Shown here: positions 17,333 to 27,400 of the stretch, one piece after another
Position numbering within the stretch: position 1 is the stretch's first letter
Layout: the number at the start of each line of letters is the position of its first letter
The notes under the pieces: generated by a model
What the model was told of the DNA's origin: nothing
The model's input: the letters and a program-made list of their open reading frames with translations, nothing else
Database searches by the model: none
IMG/VR virus record: IMGVR_UViG_3300028595_000002
Location: 1 to 50,015 of that record
Strand: one strand, 5' to 3'
DNA from: a virus
Length of the DNA: 50,015 bases
Position numbers and translations under genes: made by a program

Positions 17333-17535
17333 ATACAGAAAGAGAGTTAATAATAACAATTTGAGATTTATTGATGTTTCAATTTGTAATATTATGAATA
17401 AATACATTGTTATTGTGTTTGGTAATGCATATTTACTTTGAAATAGATTTTCCCAACAGTATTGCATTATGATTTTTTGTATATGTGTTTATTACAAATT
17501 TATTATTCTACACTATACCTTATTTTAACTTATAA
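17326..17535 (+). CDS. Membrane protein, 69 aa
   Basis: MINTERELIITIGDLLMFQF with two predicted membrane helices (LLCLVMHIYF region and FFVYVFITNLLFYTIPYF). ATG at 17326-17328 overlaps the previous gene. The three membrane genes could act at the host envelope, for example in superinfection exclusion; this is inference. Confidence 0.65.
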
Positions 17536-17544
17536 AAACAAAAT

Positions 17545-17694
17545 ATGAAAACAAAAAGAGGTACTAAAAGCAGGGTAAAAACATGCCCTTATTGTGGAGG
17601 TAAAACACTTAGGGCAGGTGTTTGCTCCTTATGTTATTATAATAACAAACTAAAAGGAAATTTAACTGATCCTTTATTTAAGGATATATTATAA
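17545..17694 (+). CDS. Zinc-ribbon protein, 49 aa
   Basis: A basic start (MKTKRGTKSRVK) precedes CPYCGGKTLRAGVCSLC, a C-x2-C...C-x2-C zinc ribbon. Such small proteins bind nucleic acid or partner enzymes. ATG at 17545-17547 is preceded by an A-rich tract, TAA at 17692-17694. Confidence 0.7.
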   Translation: MKTKRGTKSRVKTCPYCGGKTLRAGVCSLCYYNNKLKGNLTDPLFKDIL

Positions 17695-17709
17695 TTTAAT
17701 AAAAACAAA

Positions 17710-17976
17710 ATGAGAACTAAAACTTTAAACAATCCTAAAAAGGATTTTCTAAATCAAAAAGAATTGGAATACTTATTTTATATGAGTTGGAGAAGTATTT
17801 GAATCCATCTACAAAAATATATTCCAAACACCATAAAAAGTCATCAAAGGCACTATAAGAAAAAAGACCTATATGAATTTATAAAGAAATACAAAGATAA
17901 ACCTAGAATTAAAGCTCTGAACTGGGAGATGTTCAATAAAGAATTTGCAGATTTCCCAAAAATAGAAAAGAGCTAG
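17710..17976 (+). CDS. Helix-turn-helix-like protein, 88 aa
   Basis: MRTKTLNNPKKDFLNQKELE, then a helical region with SIGIHLQKYIPNTIKSHQRH that could be a helix-turn-helix, and a basic C-terminus. One TGA glycine. ATG at 17710-17712, TAG at 17974-17976. DNA binding is suggested, not shown. Confidence 0.6.
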
Positions 17977-18100
17977 TACACCAACATACGTACTAGCCCT
18001 CTATAAGCATATGAACCAGATCACTGGCTCGACCAAACGTCTTGGTAAAGACAGTTCATTAAATTTGTTAATCTTTTCCTATGCGGTAATCAATTAACAA
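17972..18100 (+). ncRNA. Structured intergenic RNA
   Basis: GCTAGTAC (17972-17979) pairs with GTACTAGC (17990-17997). Next, ATGAAC (18011-18016) pairs with GTTCAT (18054-18059) around two small hairpins (CCAG/CTGG and CCAA/TTGG). This is a compact branched fold in a 212-base gap without genes. It lacks the T-loop sequence of a tRNA. Confidence 0.45.
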
Positions 18101-18188
18101 AAACAATATATCTAAGTAAGTTAAAGTAACAAGTGAATTAAATGTTTTTACCTTGCACGTTTGCTCGTTTATTTATTAATAACTAATT

Positions 18189-18287
18189 ATGAACACACTT
18201 AAAGTATTAAAAATCTTCTTACTTTGAATTTTTGGTTATTTCTTAGTTCTAACCCTAGCGTACATTATTACAGAGTTTATTTTTTAG
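18189..18287 (+). CDS. Tiny membrane peptide, 32 aa
   Basis: MNTLKVLKIFLLGIFGYFLV continues as one hydrophobic helix and ends IITEFIF. ATG at 18189-18191, TAG at 18285-18287; the middle glycine is TGA. A single-span peptide of unknown role. Confidence 0.5.
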
Positions 18288-18344
18288 TGGTTGCTCGTAG
18301 GAGGTTTTTTTAAGATCCTAACCGTAAAAAGTCAATGAAAAGTT

Positions 18345-18372
18345 TTGAATTTTTAGGAATTAATGTTATAAT
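18345..18372 (+). promoter_or_regulatory. Promoter before the crossing-helix leader
   Basis: TTGAAT (18345-18350), 16 bases, TATAAT (18367-18372). Transcription would start near 18379, at the beginning of the structured leader. Confidence 0.7.
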
Positions 18373-18376
18373 AGAG

Positions 18377-18468
18377 TTGCAAACAATTTAAAGATAAGTT
18401 AAAATATTAGAGTCTTTTGACTAGGTATTGTTTGCAAAACTTATCGCCTAGTCAGAGGACTTTTTTAT
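18377..18468 (+). promoter_or_regulatory. Leader RNA with three crossing helices and a terminator
   Basis: Three 5' arms a, b, c are followed by their complements in the same order. a = TTGCAAACAAT (18377-18387) with a' 18427-18437, 11 bp. b = GATAAGTT (18393-18400) with b' 18438-18445, 8 bp. c = 18411-18425 with c' 18447-18461, 15 bp including two G-U pairs, followed by a T-run. The order a-b-c-a'-b'-c' means every pair crosses the others, so they form pseudoknots or alternative states. c-c' is a terminator; a-a' and b-b' would compete with it. This looks like an attenuator controlling the gene at 18487. Confidence 0.75.
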
Positions 18469-18486
18469 TTGTTAATTTTGATTATT

Positions 18487-18945
18487 ATGGAAAATGAAAG
18501 GATGTTAAAGTATTACGAAAAGAAAAATTGCTTTAATGAAGTAATATCCAAAAAATATTATTTATTTAACAGGAGTTGGATTAATCCAACATTTCAAGAG
18601 TTAACAGGATTAGAGCATGTACTAAAAGAAGGTGCTAAAGTGCTACCTTGTATATATTGCTATTTAAAAAGCCTAGACATAGCAATAGAAACGAATAATG
18701 TTCCTTTTATTGAAGTGCCAAAAATATATTTGGAAAGTATGTTGGTGTATTATTATCATTTCGAAAAAAACAAGGCAAGAGTAACTTTAAAAAAATGATT
18801 AAAAATCCTAGTAGAAACAGGGTTAATAAAAACAAAAAGAATTTGGTTTGGTAAAAATATAAAAATTAAGATTTATAATGGTAAACTAAGGTCTTATATT
18901 GATAAATATCGGAAAGATGAAGAACCTATTAAATTTGATTTTTAA
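18487..18945 (+). CDS. Winged-helix-like protein, 152 aa
   Basis: Starts MENERMLKYYEKKNCF. The C-terminal part (LKILVETGLIKTKRIWFGK followed by NIKIKIYN) looks like the recognition helix and wing of a winged helix. The standard code would stop at the TGA near 18796; with glycine it reaches TAA at 18943-18945. ATG at 18487-18489 is chosen because the attenuator T-run ends just before it. A regulatory or replication role is inferred from fold and position ahead of the replication genes. Confidence 0.6.
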
Positions 18946-18964
18946 GGGGCGTTTGCTCCTTTTA
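18943..18964 (+). terminator. Weak terminator or processing hairpin
   Basis: AAGGGGC faces GCTCCTT with a GTTT loop and is followed by TTT. It overlaps the preceding stop codon. Confidence 0.4.
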
Positions 18965-18981
18965 CTCCTTAATAATGAATT

Positions 18982-20175
18982 ATGAAATCTGATAACAAAA
19001 TAAAAGGTTACTGTGTAATACCAGTTGTAATACTAAATGATGAAAACCTAAAAGCAAAAGAACGCCTTCTTTATGGCAATATTTATAGTCTATGCCGTTC
19101 TTGTTGATATTGTCGGGCAACTAATAAATATTTAGCAGATCTAATAAATGACTATTCTTGATGAAAAAAAACACACAAAGATACAGTTTCTAAATATATA
19201 GCTAGTTTACAGAAAGCTTGATATATCAAGTGTGAGTATGTATACGAATGAAAGAAGATTAAAGGTAGAAAGATCTATTTAATGGGTGTAACAGACCTTG
19301 CAACATGAATATATTATGAACTATCAGAGGAAGAAGTAATGACCAGACTAACTACTAGGTCTACAGAGCTAGGGGGGTATAGCTCTACAGATCATGAGGG
19401 TATAGCTCTACAGATCAAAGGTAACAAGATAAACAATAACAAAATAAATAATAAAAAAGAAAAAGAGGTCTCTCTTTCAAAAGAAGAAGAAAAAACACTT
19501 GCTAATATTAATTCTAACCCTAGCAAAAACTCTAAAGAATCTAAGGAATCCCCCATCTCTCTGGATGTAGCAAACGTAGAAGAAGCTCAACAGTCTGTAC
19601 AGACTACAAGTAACCCCTTACGTGTGAACAAAGAAAAGAAAAATTGCGTTAAAAGAAAAGAAATAAAGTCATTGCTACCAGTAGGCACTACAGCAGAAAA
19701 CATAAGCGATGAACAATTTCAAGAGCTTTGTAGAAAATTTAGGACTCTATCAGAATGAGATAGAAAAATTTTGCAAGAAAAACTAAAAAGTGTTAGCATT
19801 AAATTAATAGAATACTGGAACGATAAATCAGATGAGTTTATACCTTGAACCAAAATAAAATATTGAATATGAAAAGTAAGATTATCCGCACCTTGAACAC
19901 AAAAAAAAGTATATGATGGATTATATACCTTGTTAATAAAAGAGAAATTTACGCTTAAAGACCTTAAACATTGTTTAGTTGTTTATTTGTCTGAATTAGA
20001 GAAATCCCCAGATAGGTTTCGTATTTGATGACTTGTAGCATTTATAACACAAAAAAACTGAATGAAATTAAAAGTCACAGAAAGCATAACAGATAAACCA
20101 AAGCAAAAATACTCACAATTCAAACAAGACACAAAAAACGACCCATATTGACGTGCAATCAGAATAAAAGGATAA
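18982..20175 (+). CDS. Replication initiator-like winged-helix protein
   Basis: A 397-residue protein. Residues 1-110 resemble phage replication proteins with a winged helix (VIPVVILNDENLKAKERLLYG; a turn with TNKYLADLI; then DTVSKYIASLQKAGYIKCEY). A charged, probably unfolded middle (about 135-235) leads to a C-terminal domain (DEFIPGTKIKYGIGKVRL onward) with basic residues near the end. ATG at 18982-18984, TAA at 20173-20175. It precedes primase and helicase, so initiation or helicase loading is likely. A 25-base duplication at about 19372-19421 is read in two different frames. Many glycines are TGA. Confidence 0.7.
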
Positions 20176-20226
20176 ATCATACCTAAGAGTTTCTAAGTCT
20201 TCTAAAAACACCCTTTAAATGAGTTT
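20175..20226 (-). repeat. Dispersed 53-base repeat, copy C
   Basis: Reverse-strand copy of the element at 13788-13840 and 45164-45216. It fills most of the gap between the initiator-like gene and the next gene. Read on the plus strand it would encode LLKTPFKGV, like copy B, but an in-frame stop precedes it. Confidence 0.7.
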
Positions 20227-20245
20227 ATAATATAAAAAAACAAAA

Positions 20246-20500
20246 ATGAAAAATACATATGAAGATTTTACAAAATGTATAGAATGTAAGAAGAAATATT
20301 TATTTTGAGAAGTTGATAAATGTAAGAAATGTGGAAGTACTAATTTTGTAGAATTTATTTACATCTGAAAATCCAGATACAATATTTATATCAGATCTGT
20401 TAAGTTAGATAAGGGAGTTTTTATTACAAAACTAACAGCAGAGCAATTATTCCCTAATAAAACCGACTATGTTCAAGGAACAACTAAAAAAAACTGCTAG
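20246..20500 (+). CDS. Zinc-ribbon protein, 84 aa
   Basis: CIECKKKYLFGEVDKCKKC gives two CxxC pairs, a rubredoxin-like zinc ribbon, followed by a β-rich C-terminal part (YNIYIRSVKLDKGVFITK). ATG at 20246-20248, TAG at 20498-20500; it overlaps the primase gene by 32 bases. The overlap suggests it works with the primase, perhaps supplying the zinc module that many primases carry at their N-terminus. Confidence 0.65.
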
Positions 20501-21542
20501 TTTACTAGAGAACTTACAGCAAACTAGCAGTATCTGAAAAGATATAAACTCATGAAAAAACCTAGAGGTTAATAACCTCAAAAGTATTATTAAAGATCCA
20601 TTAGAGCAAATCTTAAATAATACTCACAAGGAAGATATCTATTTTCTAGCGTGAGTCAAGCCTAATTTAAACAAAAGAGCTTGTGATAATGATATTTTAT
20701 TTAAAAACTATTTTTTAATAGATATCGATATTAGAAATAATATGCAAAGTTTAGGCTTAGAATGTACAAATAATGAGATTATAGAAGAAGGGAAGGATAT
20801 TTGAAAATATTTACAAAAACTCGAACAATTCAAAGATCGGCAAGCAATAGTGTTTTCTTGAAATGGTTTACATATCTATTATGTATGAAAACCACAACGG
20901 TTAGATATAGAGATAAGATCAGTTGAATATAAGCTAGGAGTACAGCAAATATACGAAGAGATAGAAAGCTATCTTTGAAACAACCCAGCTTATAAGATAG
21001 ATTATGCTTGCTCTAATGTATGAAGAATCGCCAGACTACCTTATACTGTAAATAGTAAGAATTTAGCAGTAACTAAAATTATAGAATTTAGAGAAAATAA
21101 GAAGTCTACACTATTAGAAAAACTAGTAGCAAAATCAGAGGTTCAATTATTTCGTCAGTTCAATAAAGATGTAAATAGGAGAAAAGAGGCATGGTTAGAA
21201 TATATAGGTAAGAATAAGAAGCTAGATATTACTAATAGAGATAAAGATAATTTTAAATATATAAATGAAAATATAGAAGCTTGGAGAGTAGCAGAAAAAA
21301 TACTCCCAAATTTTAAGTTTGACTGAAAAAAGAACTTCTTAAATGAGAAGCGTTGATATACTTGATACTTTTACTCTGAAAACCTTAATGCTATTATAAA
21401 TTGATGATCTAGGCATTTTGCTTGGTGATCTGATAGTAGTTGATGGAGTCCAACAAATATAATAAGAAATCAATTTGACTATTCTTGGTGAGAGGTATTG
21501 AATTGGTTTGATAAGGAATTCAAAAATTTAAAACTAAAATAA
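20469..21542 (+). CDS. Archaeo-eukaryotic-type primase
   Basis: A 357-residue protein. It has the catalytic DxD of AEP primases (FLIDIDIR, D85 and D87) and the SGNGLHIYY motif (S130-H135) that binds nucleotide. A third region (RIARLPYTVNSKN) fits the conserved arginine/asparagine segment. The enzyme makes primers at the fork and some relatives also polymerise DNA. ATG at 20469-20471, TAA at 21540-21542, 4 bases before the helicase gene. Several motif glycines are TGA. No separate DNA polymerase was found, so a primase-polymerase role is possible. Confidence 0.8.
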
Positions 21543-21546
21543 AAAC

Positions 21547-22551
21547 ATGGAAAATATAAATCAAGACTTAAATAACCTATCTAAAAATGTAGATAGGAAT
21601 ATAGAGAATAAAAACTTTATGAGTTTAATGGATCTATTCGAGAAAACTAAACTTGAAAGAAGGTCTAGGAACATAAATAATATCATAAGGTATTGAATAG
21701 GTTTGTTAGATGATTATTTATGATGAATATTAGAAAATGAATTAGTAGTAGTAGGAGCTTGAACAGGAATTTGAAAAACAGAGATAGCAAATTCTATTGC
21801 TATCCATAACGCTAAAAGAGGGTTTAAAGTAAACCTATTGGCTCTTGAATGAGACCCTTGAGAAATCTATTATAGATATATTCAATGAGAGATAAATAAG
21901 AAGTTGGCTTGAATGAAGTATATCAAGCCACAAGAATTTAGATTAAATCTAGTGGATATAGAGGCAATAGAAGATGAAGTGGTAGCAAATACTCCACAAT
22001 CCTTAAGAGATAACTTAAAGATATATTGAAAAAAAGAAATACCTAATCAATCAAGGTTAGAAGATATTTTTACTGAATCCGTAGAAGATTGTGATTTAAT
22101 AGTTTTAGATCATCTGCATTACCTAGATTATAATTGAGAATCAGAGGCTAGAGGTATTACAGGAATTATGAAGATGGTTAAGATGGCAACAGAAATTTTA
22201 AGAGTACCAGTGGTGTTAATATCACATCTATCAAGGAACTTATCATGAAGACCTAAGATATCAGACCTTCATTGAAGCTCAAATATAGAAAAAAACGCTA
22301 ATACTGTAATTTTACTTAACCCTTGTGATTCATCTGAACTAGTCAATAATTTAGAAGATTGAAAATATTATCGATGAACTGAAATAATAGTTGCTAAGAA
22401 CAGAACAGGTGTGCCAGTACCCGCAGTTTTTGAGACTCATTTTAACTTAAAAACTAAGGAATATATGAATTGAGAAGACTTTAATTTACTATCCCCAGAT
22501 GAGACTAACAGGGTTTCTATAGATGATAAAATAGACTCTATAGTATTTTAG
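21547..22551 (+). CDS. DnaB-like replicative helicase
   Basis: A 334-residue RecA-fold ATPase. Walker A is GAGTGIGKT (70-78), with two of its glycines encoded by TGA; Walker B is LIVLDHLHYL; later come VVLISHLSRN and NTVILLNP, matching motifs of DnaB/RepA-type helicases, and KNRTG as the arginine-finger region. The usual DnaB N-terminal domain is missing, so it is a core-only helicase. ATG at 21547-21549, TAG at 22549-22551. It follows the primase by 4 bases, and the pair probably forms the primosome. Confidence 0.82.
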
Positions 22552-22611
22552 GAATAAACAAGGTATTAGTCACTTTAGTATTTTTTTAATGTTTTTTCAT
22601 TAAAAAATTTG

Positions 22612-22662
22612 CTCTAATTATAAAAGTATGAGATAATATACTTACTCAATTAGAGTTTTTTT
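22612..22662 (+). terminator. Terminator after the helicase
   Basis: CTCTAATT (22612-22619) pairs with AATTAGAG (22648-22655), with AAGTAT/ATACTT inside, followed by seven T. It ends the primase-helicase transcript. A promoter for the next genes may overlap it (TATAAA at about 22619) but is not clear. Confidence 0.65.
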
Positions 22663-22682
22663 ATTATTTTAACTAAGTAAGT

Positions 22683-22895
22683 ATGAAAAAAGATTTTGTG
22701 TTTTATAGGAAATATTTCAATCTTTTCTATCAAACAAAAAAAGAGGTTAAGGATTTGAAAAAGGAACTAGAGAAGACTAAAGCAAAATTAGAAGAGGCTA
22801 GAAAAAGCTATAGAGAGGCTTTGGCAAGCAATAAGGAATTTGCCGAAAGTATTATAAATATTTTAAATTCTAACAAAGAAAAAATATGAGTTTAA
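22683..22895 (+). CDS. Coiled-coil protein, 70 aa
   Basis: MKKDFVFYRKYFNLFYQTKK leads to a continuous charged heptad helix (VKDLKKELEKTKAKLEEARK). It ends at TAA 22893-22895 after one TGA glycine. The 3' end overlaps the next start. It may be an oligomeric accessory protein. Confidence 0.65.
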
Positions 22896-23122
22896 ATATA
22901 GGTTTTTATGGTAAGTATTTACAACAAACTTACCCATGAAGTAGTGTAAGAATATATGCTAACCATCATGAACTACAGTTACGATTAAAGTGACCAGATC
23001 AAGGATGTTATCAAATAAGATGAACAGAGGAGGCAGTAAAAGATGAGGTTTATAGGTTATTGGTTAGGAATGGTAGAGATTTTAAAGAATTTTTACCTTA
23101 TTTAAAAGAACAAAATGATTAA
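22886..23122 (+). CDS. Small protein, 78 aa
   Basis: MSLNIGFYGKYLQQTYPGSS, with several TGA glycines and a helical C-terminus (DEVYRLLVRNGRDFKEFLPY). It overlaps both neighbours by a few bases, as in a compact operon. No family recognised. Confidence 0.65.
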
Positions 23123-23348
23123 TTATAAAGATATATACTCTTTGTATATAGACCACAAAAAAGCAGATGATTTTTTTAGAACTATACAAGAAGCATATCC
23201 TTGAACTGATGTAATTTGAGATTGACCAGGAAGTTTAGCTATGAACTTAAAAATGTGAGATAAAAGATTTTTAATAACCTGAAATTACTGGAAGGTAAAG
23301 GATCAGGTTTTCCAGTTATTGAAAAACCAAAAACAATTTAAAAATTAA
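23115..23348 (+). CDS. Small protein, 77 aa
   Basis: MINYKDIYSLYIDHKKADDF followed by a region with TGA-coded glycines (VIGDGPGSLAMNLKMGDKRF). ATG overlaps the previous stop by 8 bases. Ends in a basic helix. It lies directly before the RusA-like gene. No family recognised. Confidence 0.65.
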
Positions 23349-23364
23349 ATCTTTAAAGAAAACA

Positions 23365-23781
23365 ATGAAATTACCTATAGAGATACAAATAAGTAAGAAA
23401 AAAAGAATAAATCTATCCTTAAATTGGTATAGAAATGCTTACTTTAGGATTCTTAATCAAGTTAAGAAAAACTATTGTAATTTATTAGAGGAGCAAATAT
23501 CAAAAGATGAACTAGTAAGGATAGATTGACCAGTAGAAGTAACCTATAAGGTATTTTATAACAATAAAAGAAGAAGGGATATTATGAATACTATATCAGT
23601 TATTGATAAATTCTTTTTAGATTGGTTGGTAGATAAAGAGATAATAGAAGAGGATAACTGGCAAATAGTTAAAAAGGTTTCTATTGAATTTTGATGAATT
23701 CTAGATAGAGAGCAAAAACCTTATGTAGAAGCTAATATAACTAAATATGATAATGAGGATCAGGATAATTGAGAGGCTTAG
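23365..23781 (+). CDS. rusA: RusA-like Holliday junction resolvase
   Basis: A 138-residue protein. The core RRRDIMNTISVIDKFFLDWL with DKEIIEED after it keeps the acidic set of RusA (here D72, D81 and D97, with N75 in place of the usual DN), which binds metal and cuts four-way junctions symmetrically. β-strands before it (PVEVTYKVFY) fit the fold. ATG at 23365-23367, TAG at 23779-23781. It would resolve recombination or replication intermediates before packaging. The acidic residues are not all in the canonical spacing, so the call is good but not certain. Confidence 0.75.
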
Positions 23782-23905
23782 TAAGATAGATGAATTACTA
23801 GGCAAAGACCTTAGTAAATATAAAAATGTTGGGATGATACGTATTTGACTCACTCACCTAAGGAAAAGGCTAATAACCTTATTGATTTTAATAAATAATA
23901 TTTAA
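23753..23905 (+). CDS. Small basic protein, 50 aa
   Basis: MRIRIIERLSKIDELLGKDL and a basic-hydrophobic C-terminus. It overlaps the resolvase gene by 29 bases in another frame and stops 3 bases before the SSB start. An in-frame ATG at 23747 is an alternative start. Translational coupling fits; function unknown. Confidence 0.5.
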
Positions 23906-23908
23906 AAA

Positions 23909-24460
23909 ATGGAAAAAACTAAATTTATAAATTTCTCATGAAAAACAGGTAAGTTTGACTTTTATAACTTCGATGAGAAAACAAACGAAGAATTTAACTT
24001 CGATAAAATACATATAACTTGACTAGGTTTTCAAATAAAGGGATTTACTAAACCCTTTGGCGGTACTAGTCCTAGTCGTTTCTGATGGAGTAATATCGTT
24101 AGTAGTTTCGCAGAAAAGTTTATAGTAAAAGATAAAGAATGAATAGAGTTGATGGTTTGTGAATGATCAGAAGCGAGTGAAAGAATAAAAGGTACAGGAT
24201 TCGAAATATTTCTTTGTATAGATGCTTTAGTAGATTGAGTTGAATGTTCTTTTAGGATCAAGGGAACAGGTGCTAGACAATTCTACAAAGACTTTAAATT
24301 AAACGACTGAATAGAAGAAGCAATTTGATATGAATGTGAAGTTAAAATTGAGGAGGTGAACTGACAATACCATTATTTTGTACCTAAGTTTATAAAGCTA
24401 GAAAAGAAGCCTATACCAGAAAAAGAACCAGAATTAGATATGGCGGATGTGCCTTTTTAA
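23909..24460 (+). CDS. ssb: Single-stranded DNA-binding protein
   Basis: A 183-residue protein. A β-rich body (FINFSGKTGKFDFYNFDE; YECEVKIEEVNGQYHYFVPK) ends in a proline/glutamate linker and the acidic tip DMADVPF, the standard SSB tail that recruits replication and repair proteins. ATG at 23909-23911, TAA at 24458-24460. It stands between the resolvase and the array-nuclease gene. The body is divergent, so the call rests mainly on the tail, the β pattern and the neighbours. Confidence 0.72.
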
Positions 24461-24475
24461 AAAATAAAAACTATT

Positions 24476-27400
24476 ATGGAAAATAAAATAAAATCTAAAA
24501 AACAGATACAAAACGAAAGAGACCTCTTAACAATTGGGGAGGTTTCGGAAACTACATGAGCTACCACTAAACAAATTATAAAGTGGTGTAGAGAAGGTAA
24601 AATTACTAAAAAGTTCGTTAGTCAGAAGGTTATGTTGTTACCCTCGGCGATACAAGAAGTTTGTCAACTAATAACAGAGGATTTAAATTGAATAGATAAT
24701 GAGACCAATTTTTCCTCCTATATGACATACGAAGAAACACAAAAGTTTCTAGATATATCTATTGATGAAGTTTTACTTCTAATAAATCATAAGTTTTTAA
24801 AATATCATGAAACATGATTAATATGAAAAGAGAGTGTATTAAGATTATCAGGCAAAATATATCGTAGAAGCCAATATTATGATTATTTTAATATCTCCGA
24901 AGCATCCAGACATCTTACATTAACAAAGCCAGAAATTAATGTATTATTAAAAGATAATATTATAAACAAAACAATTAAATGATATTTCTTACGAAAACAG
25001 GACGTAGTATATGAGGTATTAATATATCCAGAGGATATTGTGAAGCTAGAAACAGCAATTAAATATATAAAAAAAATTAAAGATTTTGATAAATTAACAC
25101 CTAAAGAACGATTAGATAGTATTAAAAGCTTTTACAAACAATCTTATAATAAATGAAAAGAATTACTAGAAGATTGAGAGGAGACAATAACCCAAGCGGA
25201 GGCAGCGGAACTTTGTCGAGTTTCAACGACTTTAATTTCGAGAGCGATTAAAGATAAAAAAATAAAAACAAAAAAGGTAGGTAAATGTGTAAAACCCTTA
25301 AGGAGTTCTGTTTTAGAATTTAAAAAAACTTTAAAATTTAAAAAAGATTACCCTGGTTATTTAACTCTAACAGAGGCTAGTAAAGAATTAGGTTTTAGTG
25401 ACAATTCTATAAATAGTCGAATAAAATCATGAGAAATAAAAGGAGCTATAAAAAATGCAATTCGTGATACTTGAGGTTCTTGTACCCTAATCCCCCTATC
25501 AGAAGTAGATAAACTTAAAAAGACCTTAAAATTTCAAAAAGATTACCCTGATTATTTAACTATAACAGAGGCTAGTAAAGAATTAGGTTGTAGTGACAGG
25601 GCTATAAAAACTAGAATAAAATCATGAGAAATAAAAGGAGCTATAAAAAATGTAATTTTTGATACTTGGGGTTCTTGTACCCTAATCCCAAAATCAGAAG
25701 TAGATAAGCTAAAAAAAACCTTAAAATTTCAAAAGGACTATACTAATTATTTAACTTTAAAAGAAGTTAGCAAAGAATTAGGTTGTAGTGGGTGAACTAT
25801 AAATAGGCGAATAAAATCATGAGAAATAAAAGGAGCTATAAAAAATGTAATTCGTGATACTTGAGGTTCTTGTGTTCTAATCCCCCTATCAGAAGTAGAT
25901 AAACTTAAAAAGACCTTAAAATTTCAAAAAGATTACCCTGATTATTTAACTCAAATAGAGGTTGGTGAAGAATTAGGTTGTAGTGGCTGGACTATTGGTA
26001 ATAGAATAAAATCATGAGAAATAAAAGGAGCTATAAAAAATGTAATTTTTGATACTTGAGGTTCTTGTACCCTAATCCCCAAATCAGAAGTAGAGAACCT
26101 TAAAAAACAATGGCAAAAAAATAAAACAGACCACACAAGAGACAATCAAGATAGTATTAAAAGCTTTTACAACCAATCTTATAATAAATGAAAGGGATTA
26201 CTAGAAGACACGGAAGTTACTTTGACACTGCAAGAAGCCGGGGATCTTTGTTGAGTTTCATGTACCTATATGTTTGAAGTAATTAAAAATAAAAAAATCA
26301 AAACAAAAAAGGTAGGTAGTTGTAGAAGACCCTTAAAAAGTTCTGTTTTAGAATTTAAAAAAACTTTAAAATTTCAAAAGGACTATACTAATTATTTAAC
26401 TTTAAAAGAAGTTAGTAAAGAATTAGGTTGTAGTATAGATGCTATTTCTGAGAGAATAAAATCATGAGAAATAAAAGGAGTTATAAAAAATGTCATTTCT
26501 AATAATTGAAAGTCTTGCACACTAATTCCCAAATCAGAAGTAGAAAAACTTAGAAAGACCGTAAAAACTCAAAAGGACTATACTAATTATTTAATTACAA
26601 AAGAAGTTAGTAAAGAAATAGGTTGTGGTACAACGTATATTTATAGTAGAATAAAATCATGAGAAATAAAAGGAGTTATACAAAATGTCATTTCTAATAA
26701 TTGAAAGTCTTGCACACTAATTCCCAAATCAGAAGTAGAAAAACTTAGAAAGACCGTAAAAATTCAAAAGGACTATACTAATTATTTAACTTTAAAAGAA
26801 GTTAGTAAAGAAATAGGTTGTGGTATAACGTATATTTATAGTAGAATAAAATCATGAGAAATAAAAGGAGTTATACAAAATGTCATTTCTAATTCTTGAG
26901 GTTCTTGTACCCTAATCCCCCCATTAGAAATAGAGAAGTTAAAAAAACAATGGCAAAAAAGCAAACAAAAACCTATAGAAGACAATCAAAACACTGTCAA
27001 ACCATTATTAATTGACAATGAGGAACCTAAAAAAGAAGAAGAAGAAATCAGAATACCGAAAGAAGCAACAGAAAACCAAAATAAAATACCAATTAACCAA
27101 GTAGATATGGATAAAGAAAGTAAAGAAGAACTAGAAAGTAATATAAAGTTTTTCTTCAAAGAGATCGAAGAGAAGTACCAAAATAACATATTTATACCTA
27201 ATAGTTTAGAATGAATATTTAATTTACGGAACAGTAGGCTTAAAGGTATGGGAGAGATAGACAATATAATAGACTTAGCAAATGAAAAACAAATAGAAGA
27301 AACTAGACAAGTTATTAGACCTTTTACAGACAAAGCTTTGTCTACTTGAATCACTAAATACCTTAAATGGATTAAAAATATAAAGAAGAAAGGTAGGAGT

